Shown here piece after piece: positions 13,748 through 24,592 of a stretch of DNA of 64,000 nt. The notes below the pieces were generated by a model that worked only from the letters and a program-made list of their open reading frames with translations, made no database searches and had not been told where the DNA came from. This DNA comes from Phaeosaccion multiseriatum (lineage: Eukaryota; Ochrophyta, other classes): NCBI GenBank assembly GCA_965112735.1, contig OZ218952.1, forward strand, positions 248,001 through 312,000. Reading direction: 5' to 3'. Position 1 is the stretch's first letter; the number at the start of each line of letters is the position of its first letter. A program made the translations under genes and the position numbers.

Positions 13748-14400
13748 ATGAAGAGAGGCCTGAGTATGAGCACGTCTAGCAGCCGGAGGTCAGTCACTTT
13801 GTTTGCGGTGGTGTGCGGCCTTGGCTTCCTGAGCGCGAATGGTTTTCTGGTGAGCCCTCTCTTCCACCAAGCTCGGAGTATGGGGGGGATGCGAAGCTTA
13901 TCTATGGCAGGTCCCATGGAGAGTACCATTGGAGAGAAGCTGGGCGCCTTGGAGCCTCAGGTTCTTCAGGTCATTAACGAGAGTCACATGCATGCGGGCA
14001 ATGCGCCAGAGACCCACTTTAAGGTGCGAGAGAGAGAAAGAGAGACAAAAGGAATGTTTGTATTCCTACCGGGGGTGCTGCCCCATGTTCGCTCTTCTTA
14101 CACTGTTGCTCATGCAGGTCTTTGTGCTGTCTGCTTCTCGTCAGATGTGCCCCGTGTTTCTAACTCACTCATCCTCCCTTTCAGGTGGTTGTCGTGAGCG
14201 AAAAGTTTGAAGGTATGCGGCTGCTTCAAAGGCATCGCATGGTCAACGAGATCCTGGCAGAGCAGCTCAACTCGGGGCTTCATGCTCTTTCCATAGTAAG
14301 CAAGACGCCAGAACAGTGGGAGGGAGACGGAGGCGCAATCCCCAAATCTCCCGACTGTCTTGGAGGCGGGAAGAACTGGAACCCTCAATCAGAGGATTGA
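13748..14400 (+). CDS. BOLA: BolA-like protein, probably plastid-targeted
   Basis: BolA proteins work with monothiol glutaredoxins in iron-sulfur cluster and redox biology. Two exons (13748-14023, 14185-14400) join in phase to 163 residues. The BolA domain begins near residue 60 (IGEKLGALEPQVLQVINES), contains SHMHAGN and THFKVVVVSEKF, and has the family signature region GMRLLQRHRMVNEIL followed by LHALSIVSKTPEQW. The first 45 residues look like a bipartite presequence: a hydrophobic signal (VTLFAVVCGLGFLSANG) followed by a Phe near the predicted cleavage junction and a Ser/Arg-rich stretch. This fits targeting to a secondary plastid. The targeting is inference; family assignment is firm. Confidence 0.88.
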
Positions 14401-14716
14401 GGACTGTACATAGGACATTCTTTTGCGTCCCTCATTGAGGACTGAACCCAAAGACATATATTTTTCTTTGTGCCTCCCGTGGCGTGATTCATACGCTTCG
14501 ACCTCCTGCAGTGAGGGGACTCCATCCACCCCACCGGAGGAGGGCGGCGAAGGGGGAAACCGCAGGAGGCAAATGCCTTCGAAGATGAGGTTAATGATGT
14601 TTATTTTAATTAAAATTAAACTGAAGGGAAGATTAAGCATATGCACCCCACAGGCGCAGTGCCTACTTTCTCAGCTATCTGAGCCTCCGACTGCTCGGGG
14701 GGGGGGGGGCGAGGCA

Positions 14717-16327
14717 TTAATACCCGCCCCTCTGATAACCGCCACCCCCCCCTCTCCTGCCGCTGTCGCCCCCGCCCCTGCTCCGCCACGCGCCCCCGCC
14801 TCCTCTGCGATCGTCGTAGCTATTCCGCCCTCCTCCGCCGTAGTACCCCCCCCCGCCTCCTCCTGCCCCCCCCCCCCCCCCAAACGGCCTGTTGTCTCTT
14901 CGCATCCCCCCCATACCCCCCCTGCCACCCCTGTCGCTCTCCCACCGCCGATCGGGCTGTGGCCGCTTCCTCTCCTCGGCGGCCTTCTTCTTGGCCGCAA
15001 CTTGGTCCTCAGTGAGCGGCAGGTAGTATAGAGCGGGCTTTGTCGTCGTCTTACGGAAGAGGTCGTCGAGGGAGAAGGGTGGAGGCTCGTCTTGCTCTGC
15101 AGGGGCTGCCCCCGAGCCCCGCCTCTCCCTCTCCAGCGCCGCTCTCTTGCTTGCAGACACAAAACCCTCCCCGTCATCTGCTCGCAGGCGCTTTCCTGGC
15201 TTCTGCTGTTGCTGTTGTTGCAGCAGGAGCTGTTGCTGCTGCCGTTGCTGGAGGATGGCAGCGTCCCTGCCCCCCGGCTTTGCGGCCGCCGCGCCGCGCA
15301 ACTCTCCCTCCTGCCGATGAAACGCCTCCGAGGCGGTCACCCCCTCCAGCACTACAGCGTCTAGCATCTTGGGGTTGAAGTCCGGCCATTTGAGGCCCTG
15401 CAGCGCCGCCTTTGCCCGCAGGGCCGCTTCCCTGCTGGGAAGCGTTGCGAAGGCGTGTGTCTTAATTTTGTTCATGAAAAATTGCCCCTCCTCACAGCTG
15501 CACCCCGCCTTCTCCTCGATGAATTTCTGTACCGCGGAAAGTGTAATGGGCCGTGAGAAGTTGGACACTTTGATAGTGAGGCTTCCACCTTGACCGCCAC
15601 CGTCGTCCTCATTCGCATCGGCAGCGGTCGTTGTGGCATCCTCGTCCGCCAGTGCCGCTTCCGGGGCTTCTTCTTCTGGCTCTCCTTGTCCCTTCTGTTT
15701 TGACGCTTTGCTACTATCACCCCCACCAGTCCCGCGGCCTGAGTTACTTTTGCCATTCGAAGTAGGGGCTGCTTTGGGTTCTTCCGTGGTCATTAAATCT
15801 GGCGGTGCGGCTTCCTCGTCGTCTTCTCCAATAAGGTCCCCCAAGCTCGCCCCCCCCACTGCTGCTGCCTCTGGAGCAGCAGGGGCTTTCTTTGACTTGC
15901 CCCCCTTCTTTGCGCTTTTCTGTTCCACTGCCGTGCGACTTTTGTCCTTCGTGTCCTTCTTGGCCTCTCCTGCTGCGACCTCCTTTCCCTCAGCCTCAGC
16001 CTCAGCCTCCGCCTTTGTTGATGCTGGCTCAGCCTGCTTTGCTCTCTTCGTCTCTTCAGGCTGCTTTTCACTCTTCGATTTTGCGGGCGTCTCTTTTTCT
16101 ACATCGGGGGCTTGCTCCTCTTTTTCCTCTTTCTCCTCATCTGCTGCCTCCGTCTCCTCCTCCTCTGCACCCCCCCCCCCCCTCTGCTGCTCCTCCAGCA
16201 CCTCGATGAGGCGCTTTGCCAGCTCGGCCTTCTTCATCTTCCCCGTGACGGGCGCGCCTAAGCTGCTGAGCTCGGCCTTGAGCTTTGCCACGGTTAACCC
16301 CCCCACCTCATCGATCCCCACCCCCAT
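14717..16327 (-). CDS. ACIN1: Acinus-like protein (SAP domain, RRM, RSB motif, RGG tail)
   Basis: Acinus scaffolds the ASAP/exon-junction-associated complex with RNPS1 and SAP18 and regulates splicing. A single exon encodes 536 residues from the ATG at 16327. Domains in order: an N-terminal SAP motif (VAKLKAELSSLGAPVTG...LAKRLIEVL, residues 10-45); a long Lys/Glu/Ala-rich linker; a divergent RRM around residues 245-335 (LTIKVSNFSRP, THAFATLPSREAAL); and the RNPS1-SAP18-binding motif DDLFRKT...ALYYLPLT near residues 425-450. The C-terminus is a Gly/Arg-rich RGG/GGY tail. The RSB motif closely resembles animal Acinus and is the deciding feature. The frame stays open a few codons upstream but without another ATG, so an upstream exon is possible. 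It converges with BolA and is divergent from TBC1D31. Confidence 0.85.
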   Translation of the reverse strand: MGVGIDEVGGLTVAKLKAELSSLGAPVTGKMKKAELAKRLIEVLEEQQRGGGGAEEEETEAADEEKEEKEEQAPDVEKETPAKSKSEKQPEETKRAKQAEPASTKAEAEAEAEGKEVAAGEAKKDTKDKSRTAVEQKSAKKGGKSKKAPAAPEAAAVGGASLGDLIGEDDEEAAPPDLMTTEEPKAAPTSNGKSNSGRGTGGGDSSKASKQKGQGEPEEEAPEAALADEDATTTAADANEDDGGGQGGSLTIKVSNFSRPITLSAVQKFIEEKAGCSCEEGQFFMNKIKTHAFATLPSREAALRAKAALQGLKWPDFNPKMLDAVVLEGVTASEAFHRQEGELRGAAAAKPGGRDAAILQQRQQQQLLLQQQQQQKPGKRLRADDGEGFVSASKRAALERERRGSGAAPAEQDEPPPFSLDDLFRKTTTKPALYYLPLTEDQVAAKKKAAEERKRPQPDRRWESDRGGRGGMGGMRRDNRPFGGGGGAGGGGGGYYGGGGRNSYDDRRGGGGAWRSRGGGDSGRRGGGGGYQRGGY

Positions 16328-16609
16328 GATTTGCCCTGTCGAAGAAACCACGCCTGTCCCTTGTTTCCTCTTTCCACCGCAGCTGCTGCTGCAGGGGCGG
16401 CAAGCACTACTGCTCCTGCTCCTTCTCCCGCTCCTGCTCCTCCTGTTCTTGCAGATCTGTTTGTTTTTTGTGTTCTATAATCGCCTGTAAAGATTGTGTA
16501 ATCACGGGAAAGGGGCACGCACCCGCTCAGATGGCACTTCGCGGCGAAAAGCCCCCCCCCCCTTTTTCTTTTTCCCTCGTTCTGCCATCCCCCTCTAGAC
16601 AGGGCTGGG
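16328..16609. promoter_or_regulatory. Bidirectional promoter region, ACIN1/TBC1D31
   Basis: 282 bp between divergent start codons. It contains a C-homopolymer run near 16549-16562 and a pyrimidine-rich stretch. The regulatory role is inferred from gene orientation. Confidence 0.45.
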
Positions 16610-19600
16610 ATGGTGACCACTAGCGTGAGACCTCCGTCTTGGGTTGATCATACAGAGAAGCAACAGCGGCGGCAGCAGCAGCAGCAGCAACCAGAGGCGT
16701 CAAAGAGAAGGAGCAGACCAGCGCCAGTGGCAGTTGGGGGAAGACGCGTTTGGGAGGAAGGAGCTTCCTCCTTGAGCCTCAGCGGCGGCAGCTTGGGGCT
16801 GTGGCCTCCAGTCTCCTCACCTGAGAACTCTGCGTCGATTCATGCTCTTCCACAGCCCTTGGGCGTGTACCGCAACTGCGCAGTTGGGACGGGCCAGGGT
16901 GGCAACCCCTGCGCCTTCACCAGTGTGGCCTTTGAGCCAGGAAGAGGCGGCGCTCTGCTAGTCGGGGACGAGGCCGGTAGACTGCTTCGATTGAGCTTGT
17001 CTCAGAATGTATACGCCTTCTTGGGCAAGCGCAGTGGGCCCTCGTCCGAGGGAGCAGTTGTGCGGCACGGGGCCCTGGGCTGTGTGCAGGGGAGGGTGGT
17101 GCGGGGTTCGCAGGACTCCGAGCACTCCTGGGCGAGGAAGTGGAAGACTGATGGGAGGCACAAGGATGAAGGTGGGTCAGCGGCAGCAGCGACAGCAGCA
17201 GCAAGAGCAGCTGTTGTCGGTTATCAGGACGGGTTGGTTCGCACAGTAGTGGCCGGAGCCGATCCTGTGCAAGACAAGACTTTCCCGAACCACCACACCC
17301 AGGGAATCGTTAGCTGTAGTACGGCCGGAGACATGGTGTTGACAAGCTCTGTGGAGGAAGCTGTGTTGTGGAGATGGGCGCCATCTACTCGTCACAAAGG
17401 ACAGTTTTGGCTCCAGAAGAGAAAAGAAGTCCGACCTACACAGCCTGGTGGTATCGTCGATGCCCAGCTCTTGAGCGCGAGGGTCGAGCTCGAACACGAT
17501 AGAAAGGAGTATGAGGTGTGCTCGTATGTGTGCCTCCTGACCAGCGACGGCGCTCTGACCGCGTGGGACGGCCAAACCTTCGAGCTGGGCGCCCGCTTGG
17601 ACAGCACCAGCCTGCAGCGCCCGGCCTTCTTGTCCTCCTTCTCCTCCCCCTCGCACGCCGCCCACGCACCGCCGGAAAGTCTGAGCATCGTGGCGATGGC
17701 CCCATGCACAGCGTCGTCGACGGCCTCCTCCTCCGCAAGGCAGCAGCGGGGCGGTGGCGGTGGTGGTAAGGCCAGCAGCCGCGTGCTCGTGTCCTGCAGA
17801 GGGAGGGCGGACAACTCTCTCCTCATCGTGTGGGACGTAGACAGCGACGTCATCGTGGGGTGGCTGGAGGACCTTCCCGTAGACCTCAGCCGCGTCGTGC
17901 AAATGGCCATGCTGGAGGAGGCGGGGGGCTCTGAGGTGGTGCTGCTCTTGGACGACAGCGGGCTCTTGACCTGCCTGTCTCTGCTCCAAGACGCGTCCGG
18001 CAGATCCTCGTCCTTCTCGCTGGCCTTTCAGCTCCGCTCGGAGGATGCCGCGGCCTGCTTCACGGGCTTTGCGGCCGACCAAGAGGGAAAGTTTGTGGCC
18101 CTGTTGCGCGAGGATGGCATGTTGGTTCTTCACGGCATGCGCACACTACTGGCCAGCGGCGCTTCGGGGCTTGGGCCTGCTCAATCAGGGGGAGGGGGAG
18201 GGGTGAACACTTCCGCGCAGGAGACACGTCAGGGTAAGGGTGAAGGAGCAGCGACAACTGCAGGAGGGGCAAAGGGGGCATATCGACGGGTGAAGGTGAA
18301 GCCATCGTCCCGTGTGGCAAGGCCCGTAGATGCGCACCCCGCGTCTCTGTCTCTCGTGAGCCAGCTACCCCGACAGGAACTGCCGCACCTCTCCCGGAAG
18401 GATCTACGCGCCTTGTTGCGGGCGCACGGGGCGTTCCCTGCTCAGCACCGCCGCCTGGCGTGGAAGTGCTTGCTGAAGTTGCCCGGCAACCACCAGGCCA
18501 TGCAAGCCCTCGTCGCCAAGGGCCCTAACCCTGCCTGCGCCGGGCTGGAGGAGCGCTACCCGCTGCGTAACCAAAGCCACTTTGCCAAGCTTAGCACAGC
18601 GCTCTCTGCGCTGGCTCACTGGTCCCCTGTCTTTGGGGAGGCTGAGTACGTGCCTGCGGTGGTGTTTCCTATGGTGGTGGTGTTCGGCCCGGACGACTTG
18701 GCGGCGTTTGAGGTAGGTGTGGGGTATGGGGGTGTGGGTGTGAAGGGAGCGTTTGCAGGGGGCGTTTGCAGGGCTAGTGGAGGATGGGATTGGGGGCGAG
18801 CGGAGTTGGGAGTGAGTGGCGTAAGGAGAGAGAGAGAGAGAGGGACAGGGAGATAAAAGAGCCGAACCCTATGCTCAGCGTGGGCTGGCCTGTTGTGTGT
18901 GTGTGCTCTCTTGCACTCCCTCGTATGCTTGATGATGCTGGTTGGGGGGAGAGCTCCTCAATCACAAGACCATGCACCCTCCTCATGCGTGCCTCACGCA
19001 CACCCCAACCCCCCTCCCTCCCCCATTAACCCCTCCCCCCTCCCTGCCCAGGCCTCCATGTCTGTGCTGCTCCACTGGGGCCAGCACTGGCTCGTAACCT
19101 TCCCCCAGCCACCCGTGCCTGTGCTGATGATGCTGCAGGCAGTGCTCAAGCGGCGCCACCCCCGCCTCGTGGCGCATCTCGCGAGTCTCTCTGTGGACGC
19201 CTCTCTGTGGGGGTGGGCTCTCCTGCGCACCATCTTCACTGAGGTGCTGGGCCAGCAGGACTGGCTGCAGCTGTGGGACCACCTGTTTGCTGCCGCACCC
19301 ATGCCGGGTCTTCTCAATGCTTCCGTGGTGGCCTTTATGCTTCACAAGGCGGGAGAGTTGCTGACGCTGCGCTCGAGGGCAGAGGTGGAGGTGTTCATTC
19401 ACAGACAGCACGTCGTGCAAATGAAGGTATTTGCGTTTGCCTGGTCTGGCCTTGCCTTCTTACCTTGCCTTGCAAGCAGGACGGGAGTGGCCGCAGGGGG
19501 GGGGAGGGTATGACGTGGATTCTATGCTGCCGTTGATATCTTGTTCGTTGGTGTCCTTCTAAGTCGTCTGCAAGCAGCTCCAGCTCACACACGCATGTAT

Positions 19601-22600
19601 TCGATTTGCCCTGCGCTTGCTGCATGCACTGCACCTCCGTCCCTCCTTCCGTCTGTTCACAGCACTTCCTCAAGCTCATGTACTCCGTGGGGGCGGACGA
19701 GAGGAGCGCGGGCTTCGAGGCACAGCGACAGAAGCGGGCCGCGGCCTTTGACTTTGGCGCAGGAGCAGGAGCAGCAGCAGCCGCAACGGCAAGGGCAGAC
19801 CACTCTGCCGCCGCTGCTGTCGCTGCCGCCGGGCGAGGCGAGGCCATGCTTACAGAATCTACAGCTAACCGCTGCGCCAATCCGGGTGTGATGAGCGAGG
19901 TGGAGGAGAACCTTCGGGGCATGCTCGGAGACGTGGGGGAGAGCGAGTTCCCCCTGCAGAAGGGGGAGTATCCGGACTTTCACGGGTACCCCAAGTTCGT
20001 CGTCAATTATCAGGTGCGTCCTTGTCGGAGCAGAGAGCGTTGGGCTCTTGTTGGGGCTGTTGTTGTTCAGTGAGGGATCGGGGTGTGTATAAACGTACGT
20101 ATGACATGGGGGATGGGGCGTGTTCTGTTCCTTCCCGCCCAGACCTTCCTTGAGCCCCTGCTGGCGCAATGTACATCTCTTGCTGAAATGCACTCGAATG
20201 CACATCCCTCCTTCGCACCCCCCCCCCCCCTCCTCTGCACAGATCCGGGAGCGAATGCGGGTGGTGAAGGAGGAGGAGGAGCTCAGTATGAAGCAGCAAC
20301 TCGTGGGGGACCTGCGGCTCCGAGCAGAGGCCCTTCGGGAGGAGGAGGAGGCGTGGCAAGAGCGCAAGGTGCAGATCGCCAAGGAGGAGGGGCAGCGCCT
20401 GCGTCAGGCGGGGCTAGCGAGGAAGGAGAGGATGGAGCGGGCCGTGGAGCTCGACAAGGAGCTAGTGGACAGGTGAGGGGGAAAGGGAGAAGGATAGGGA
20501 GAGAGGGAGAGGGGGTGGGGGTGTGGGGGGGGGTTGCGAAGGCCGAAGGAAGGAAGAGCAGGAGGGGGAAGTCGGGAGAAACTTGCATGCTCATGCCCCA
20601 TTTGCAGCACGCTGGGGTGAGTCCTCATGTGTGTTGAGAAGTCTAGGCTGCTCTCCCTGTTGCCTCAGCCGCCCTCCACATGGTCTATTTTATTTGTCTC
20701 GACTTTCTACTTCGATACTGATATCGACGTTTATTGTCCACGTCCACAGACGCCTACAAGTGGTGCTGGGGAGGGAGATGGCAGCTCAGCGCAGACTGGA
20801 TTTGGCAGCAGAGCTCCGACAGGAAGAGTCCGCAAGAATGGCAAGGGACATACACGAGGAGGCTCAGAGGGAGGAGAGGGAGGTAAGGACGGAGGGGGGG
20901 GGGGGGGTGGGGTGGCTAATCCGTGAGAGACGACCAGAGAGACGAGCTGCTTCTCTTCTGGCCTGGCATGCGTTGGTGCTGTCTTTTTATGCGTGTAAAA
21001 GTGGGTTTTAGGTAGTGTTTTTTTCCCCCTTCCGTTCTGACCCCTCCCTCCCCTCCCCGCCCCATGCCACGTTCTGCTACAGCTCGCGAGAAGGCTGGCG
21101 GAGGAGGAGACTGTGGATGTGGAGCAGGTGAGTAGGGTTAAGTTCGTGTTAGAGGAGAGTCTTGCAGAGGCCCCTGGCTTATCATGGGAGAGATCCTTTG
21201 CGATTTTACACCCAACCAGTACAGTATCCACAAGGACAGAATTTTAACAAGTCACCTCTCTCGCGGGCACTACTCGGATTCCTCGTCGCTCCTCCTCCTC
21301 CTCCTCCTCCTCCTCCTCCTCCTCCTCGTCGTCGTCGTCGTCGTCATCCTCCTCCTGTTACCTCCTCTCCTCCTCCTCTTCCTCCTCTTCCTCTTCCTCC
21401 TCCTCCTCCTCCTCCTTCTCCTCCTCTTCCTCTTCCTCCTCCTCCTCCTCCTCCTCCTCCTCCTCCCCTCCCTAGCGTGTGCAAGAGAGGCTGATGCACA
21501 TGTACGCTGCAAGACGCGAAGAAGCCCGCTTGAGAGAGCTCCGAGAGGTAAGCAAAAGCAAGCGCACATACCTTCACTGGAGGGGGAAGGCGGAGGGGAG
21601 GGATAGAAGTAGAGCCCCTCTGGAAGGGGAGAGGGAGGGACGGGCCATACACTGCACAGACATCGGAAGAGAAAGGGAGGGGGGTGGGGAGGGGAGGGGA
21701 GGGAGACATCCATCGCCATGCACTCGCTAGAGTAGGGATGCTAGATATGATACTGATGCCCAACCCCCACACGCACGCGCCCACACCAGGTGCTGCTCAA
21801 TAAGTTGCGTGTAGCCCGTATGGAGGAGGAGCAGCAAATCGCCCTGTGGGAGGAGGAGAACAAGCAGCGAAGGAGCGAGTGGGAGGAGGAGCGGGTGCAT
21901 GCGGAAGAGGAGACGGTGAAGGTGGCCAATGACGCTGCTCTGGCGGACTTGGAGAGGGCCGTGCAGACTAAGATACGGGCAGGGGGGCAGAAATTGTCGG
22001 CGTTGGAGAGAAGTAGGGCCATTAGTGCGATGCGAGACGAAATCAGGAGGGAGACGGAGGCGGCAGCAGAAGGAGATGCCAGGCGGAGGGACGAGAGCGT
22101 CAAGAAGGGGCTCAGGGAGGTGGGAAGGAGCACGCAGGCGGCGAGGAAGGAGCGCCGGAAAGGCCTCGAGGCAGAGTTAGGTCGGGTGGAGCGTGCGCTC
22201 AGAGGGGCAGTCGCTGGAGGAGCGGGACAGGGTGAGAAGGGCGGCCGTGAGGCGATAGCGAGAGCAGCGACCGCGGATGCGCGACGGTTGGGTGAGGAAG
22301 CGGCAGCAAGAGCAGCACGACAGACGGGCCGTGGGAAGAGCCGCGAGGGGAAGGGGGACCCACTGAAGGATTGGGACGAGGTGGGCAGCGATGGTCTGGT
22401 TAGAGCTGCGGCGTTGCCCAAGAGGAGGAAGGGAAAGACCCAAGGGGCTAATGCTGCAGTCAAGGTGGCAGCGCCCGCACAGAGGCAAGAGGAGGAGCAG
22501 GCAGAAACGGTCGAGGTCCGTCACAGTAGCAGCAGCAGCAGTGGCAGCAGCGGAAATAGTGTCGACAAGGATGCTGGAGGCATTTTACCGCGACAAGGGT

Positions 22601-22974
22601 CCCTCTTAGACAGCCGGGCTAGCAGCAGCCTCATGCTGAGGAGTAGCGAAGCTGACAGCGAAGAGAGTGACCGCGGGGCCAAGCTTGCCCGAGGCAATAA
22701 GCGAAGCGGCACCGGCAGTAATCGCAGCACTGTTCGGAGCTCCAGTGAGGGCGAGGCCGCAAGCACGAGCGGCACGAGTCAGAAGAGTGGTCGGCGGAGG
22801 GGGGGGAGAGAGGCGGCGGCCGACTCCCTCCCCAGCGGCGCGAGCAGTGAAGCCGAAGCCGAGAGCTTGGCCAGCAGGCACTTGTATGAAGCGGCGTCTG
22901 CACGAGAACGGTCCTTTGGCGCCGCCGAGAGCTCCAGTAGCAGTAGCAACAGCGAACAGAAAGAGGACGACTGA
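16610..22974 (+). CDS. TBC1D31: TBC1D31-like protein (WD40 repeats, TBC domain, coiled coil)
   Basis: In animals TBC1D31 (WDR67) is a centriolar-satellite protein linked to cilium formation. Eight exons (16610-18712, 19052-19426, 19663-20013, 20243-20472, 20750-20882, 21083-21127, 21476-21547, 21790-22974) splice in phase to about 1,497 residues. WD40-like blades occupy roughly residues 70-520 (LLIVWDVDSDVIVGWL is one). The Rab-GAP-type TBC domain starts near residue 590 (LPHLSRKDLRALLRAHG, HRRLAWKCLLKLPGNH) and runs to about 830. A conserved YPKFVVNYQ stretch precedes long charged coiled coils (EEEELSMKQQLVGDL, ERLMHMYAARREEARLREL). The C-terminal 250 residues are low complexity, Ser/Gly/Arg-rich. 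Order of domains and the YPKFVVNYQ motif favour TBC1D31 over other TBC proteins. I did not verify the TBC catalytic Arg/Gln fingers. Confidence 0.85.
21280..21475 (+). repeat. (TCC)n microsatellite abutting a splice acceptor
   Basis: About 190 bp of TCC/TTCC/TCG units run directly into the acceptor CCCTCCCTAG at 21475, before the 72-nt exon 7 of the TBC1D31-like gene. The repeat functions in place of, or as, an expanded polypyrimidine tract. Confidence 0.9.
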
Positions 22975-23064
22975 AGCCTCTCACCGCTACCCGCAGCGGC
23001 ACAGCAGGGGGTGCGGCGGGGCGGGCATTCCACTAATGTAATTGAGGCACATTCTCTTTTATTC

Positions 23065-24368
23065 TCACGCATGGAGCAAGTCCAGCAGGGCCGAGGCCGT
23101 GACCTGCACCCCTCCCCCTTCACCAAGCTCGCTGAACACCCCCGCCGAGCCAGTGAAGTCCTGGGCCTCTGTGGAGGAGGTGGTGGTGATGACGCACTTC
23201 ATACCGGCCCCCATCGCCGCCTGCAGCCCAATCACAGAGTCCTCCACCACCATGCAGCGCTGCGGGGAGAGGCCTAGCTTCTCGGCCGCCAGTGAGTAGA
23301 TCATGGGGTGGGGCTTCCTCTCCGGCACGTCGTCGCCAGCCAAGATGAGTTCGAACTTGTCTAGCTCAGTCTGCCCCAGGAGGTTGTCCAGCACAAAGAG
23401 GCACGCGTCTTTGGTGCTCGCTGAGCAGATGGCTAGCTTGGGGGTCGGGCTCAAGCTCAGGGCCTCGTCAATGACGCGCTTGATCCCTGGCAGGCAGGCA
23501 GGCGGGCAAACAGGCATGCAGACAGGCAGACAGGCAGACGGGGCAGACAGTCAGATAGGCCGACAGGCAGACAGATAGACAGACAGGCAGACAAGCAGAC
23601 GGACAGGCGACGGAGTCACGCAGTGCCCCTCTCATTCGGGAGGGATAGCGAGTACCTACCTGGCCGCAGCGTAGCCACCCCATTCCGCACAAAGTCCTTG
23701 TAGATTTCCGTCTTCCGGTCCTGCAGCTCGTCCACGAGCGTGGCCTGTGCCTCCTCCGAGTCCGGGGCGGGGCCGAGCTTCGAAGAAGGCCAGCCGTTCT
23801 CGCCAAAGTAGTATCGCATCTTGGGCTTTCCGCCACCCACTCTGCATGGGGTAGGTAGGTGTTCGGTTGTCTGTCAGTCAGCTCTCAATTCCATGTCTCC
23901 ATTGCACTACTCAACTTGTTTTGCAGCTCGTCATAGTACTCCGGCGACCAATTGTAGGCCACGTCGAACTCTTTGAAGACGGTGTTGTAGGCCTCGCGGT
24001 GCAGGGACTCGGACTGTGCAAGGGCATGAAGCAAAAGGTGCAACACTTACTTGATCATGTATCATCACCCACCATGTGTATCATGGAAATACCTCAAGAA
24101 TGACTCCGTCGCAATCAAAGATAAGAGCCCACTCCTTCGACTCCCCTTCCGCAGCTGCAGCCGATCTCCTGCTGGCCCCGCAGCTACCTTTGCTGTCGAA
24201 CAGGCCCACTGCCTTGCTCTGCTCGGGCGGCCGAGCATTGTTGCCACAACAGGGCGACCTCCTCGCCCCTGGGAGAGGCCCATGTACAAAGCCCGTCACC
24301 AGCAGAAGCTGGAACAGCCAAAGCCCCGCGAAAAGGGCATGGCCGGAGCAGCAAGCTGGAAAGAGCAT
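23065..24368 (-). CDS. CBBY: CbbY-like HAD-superfamily sugar-phosphate phosphatase, plastid-type
   Basis: CbbY proteins dephosphorylate misfire products of Rubisco such as xylulose-1,5-bisphosphate. Four exons in transcription order (24368-24093, 24013-23916, 23841-23660, 23486-23065) splice in phase to 325 residues. All HAD motifs are present: I, IFDCDGVILE with the nucleophile and general-acid Asp; II, AICSAST; III, the Lys in PERKPHP; IV, MVVEDSVIGLQAA. The cap is helical (ESLHREAYNTVF, VGGGKPKMRYYF). The N-terminus begins with a hydrophobic segment (LFAGLWLFQLLLVTG) followed by F and a basic, Pro/Ala-rich stretch, consistent with a bipartite plastid presequence. The neighbouring GPH-type phosphatases are the alternative; the plastid-type leader favours CbbY. 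It is divergent from the Tudor-like giant gene. Confidence 0.82.
23488..23625 (-). repeat. CAGG/CAGA tetranucleotide array in CbbY intron 3
   Basis: Degenerate (CAGR)n units fill the last intron of the CbbY gene, from just next to the acceptor of the final exon. On the sense strand it reads (CTGC/CTGT)n, pyrimidine-rich. Confidence 0.85.
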
Positions 24369-24592
24369 CTCTCTGATTGTATCATATCACATTTCGCCTC
24401 ATGGCGATCGATCCGACGACGGCGGTGAGGTGATGGTTTCATCGATTTCATCATTCGGCACAAAGCACTGCGTGTGGGGGGAGGACAGGTGTATAGGGGG
24501 GAAACATGGTGCTGGCATTGACTCAGCTCGACCCGTAAGACACCCTTCGAGAGGCTGGGCGTAGGCTTGAAGGCCAGCAAGCCGGACAGACC
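24369..24592. promoter_or_regulatory. Bidirectional promoter region, CBBY/Tudor-array gene
   Basis: 224 bp between divergent predicted start codons. Function is inferred from orientation. The true start of the Tudor-array gene is not certain, so the spacer could be somewhat longer. Confidence 0.4.

Noticed and set aside
16351-16490. Upstream extension of the Acinus-like frame
   Set aside because: The open frame continues a few codons above the chosen ATG but only to a GTG; without an upstream ATG or splice support I kept 16327.
21162-21785. Proline-rich and Arg-rich frames in the TBC1D31 region
   Set aside because: Products of the TCC array and flanking purine-rich introns; the true exons here are the short 21083-21127 and 21476-21547.
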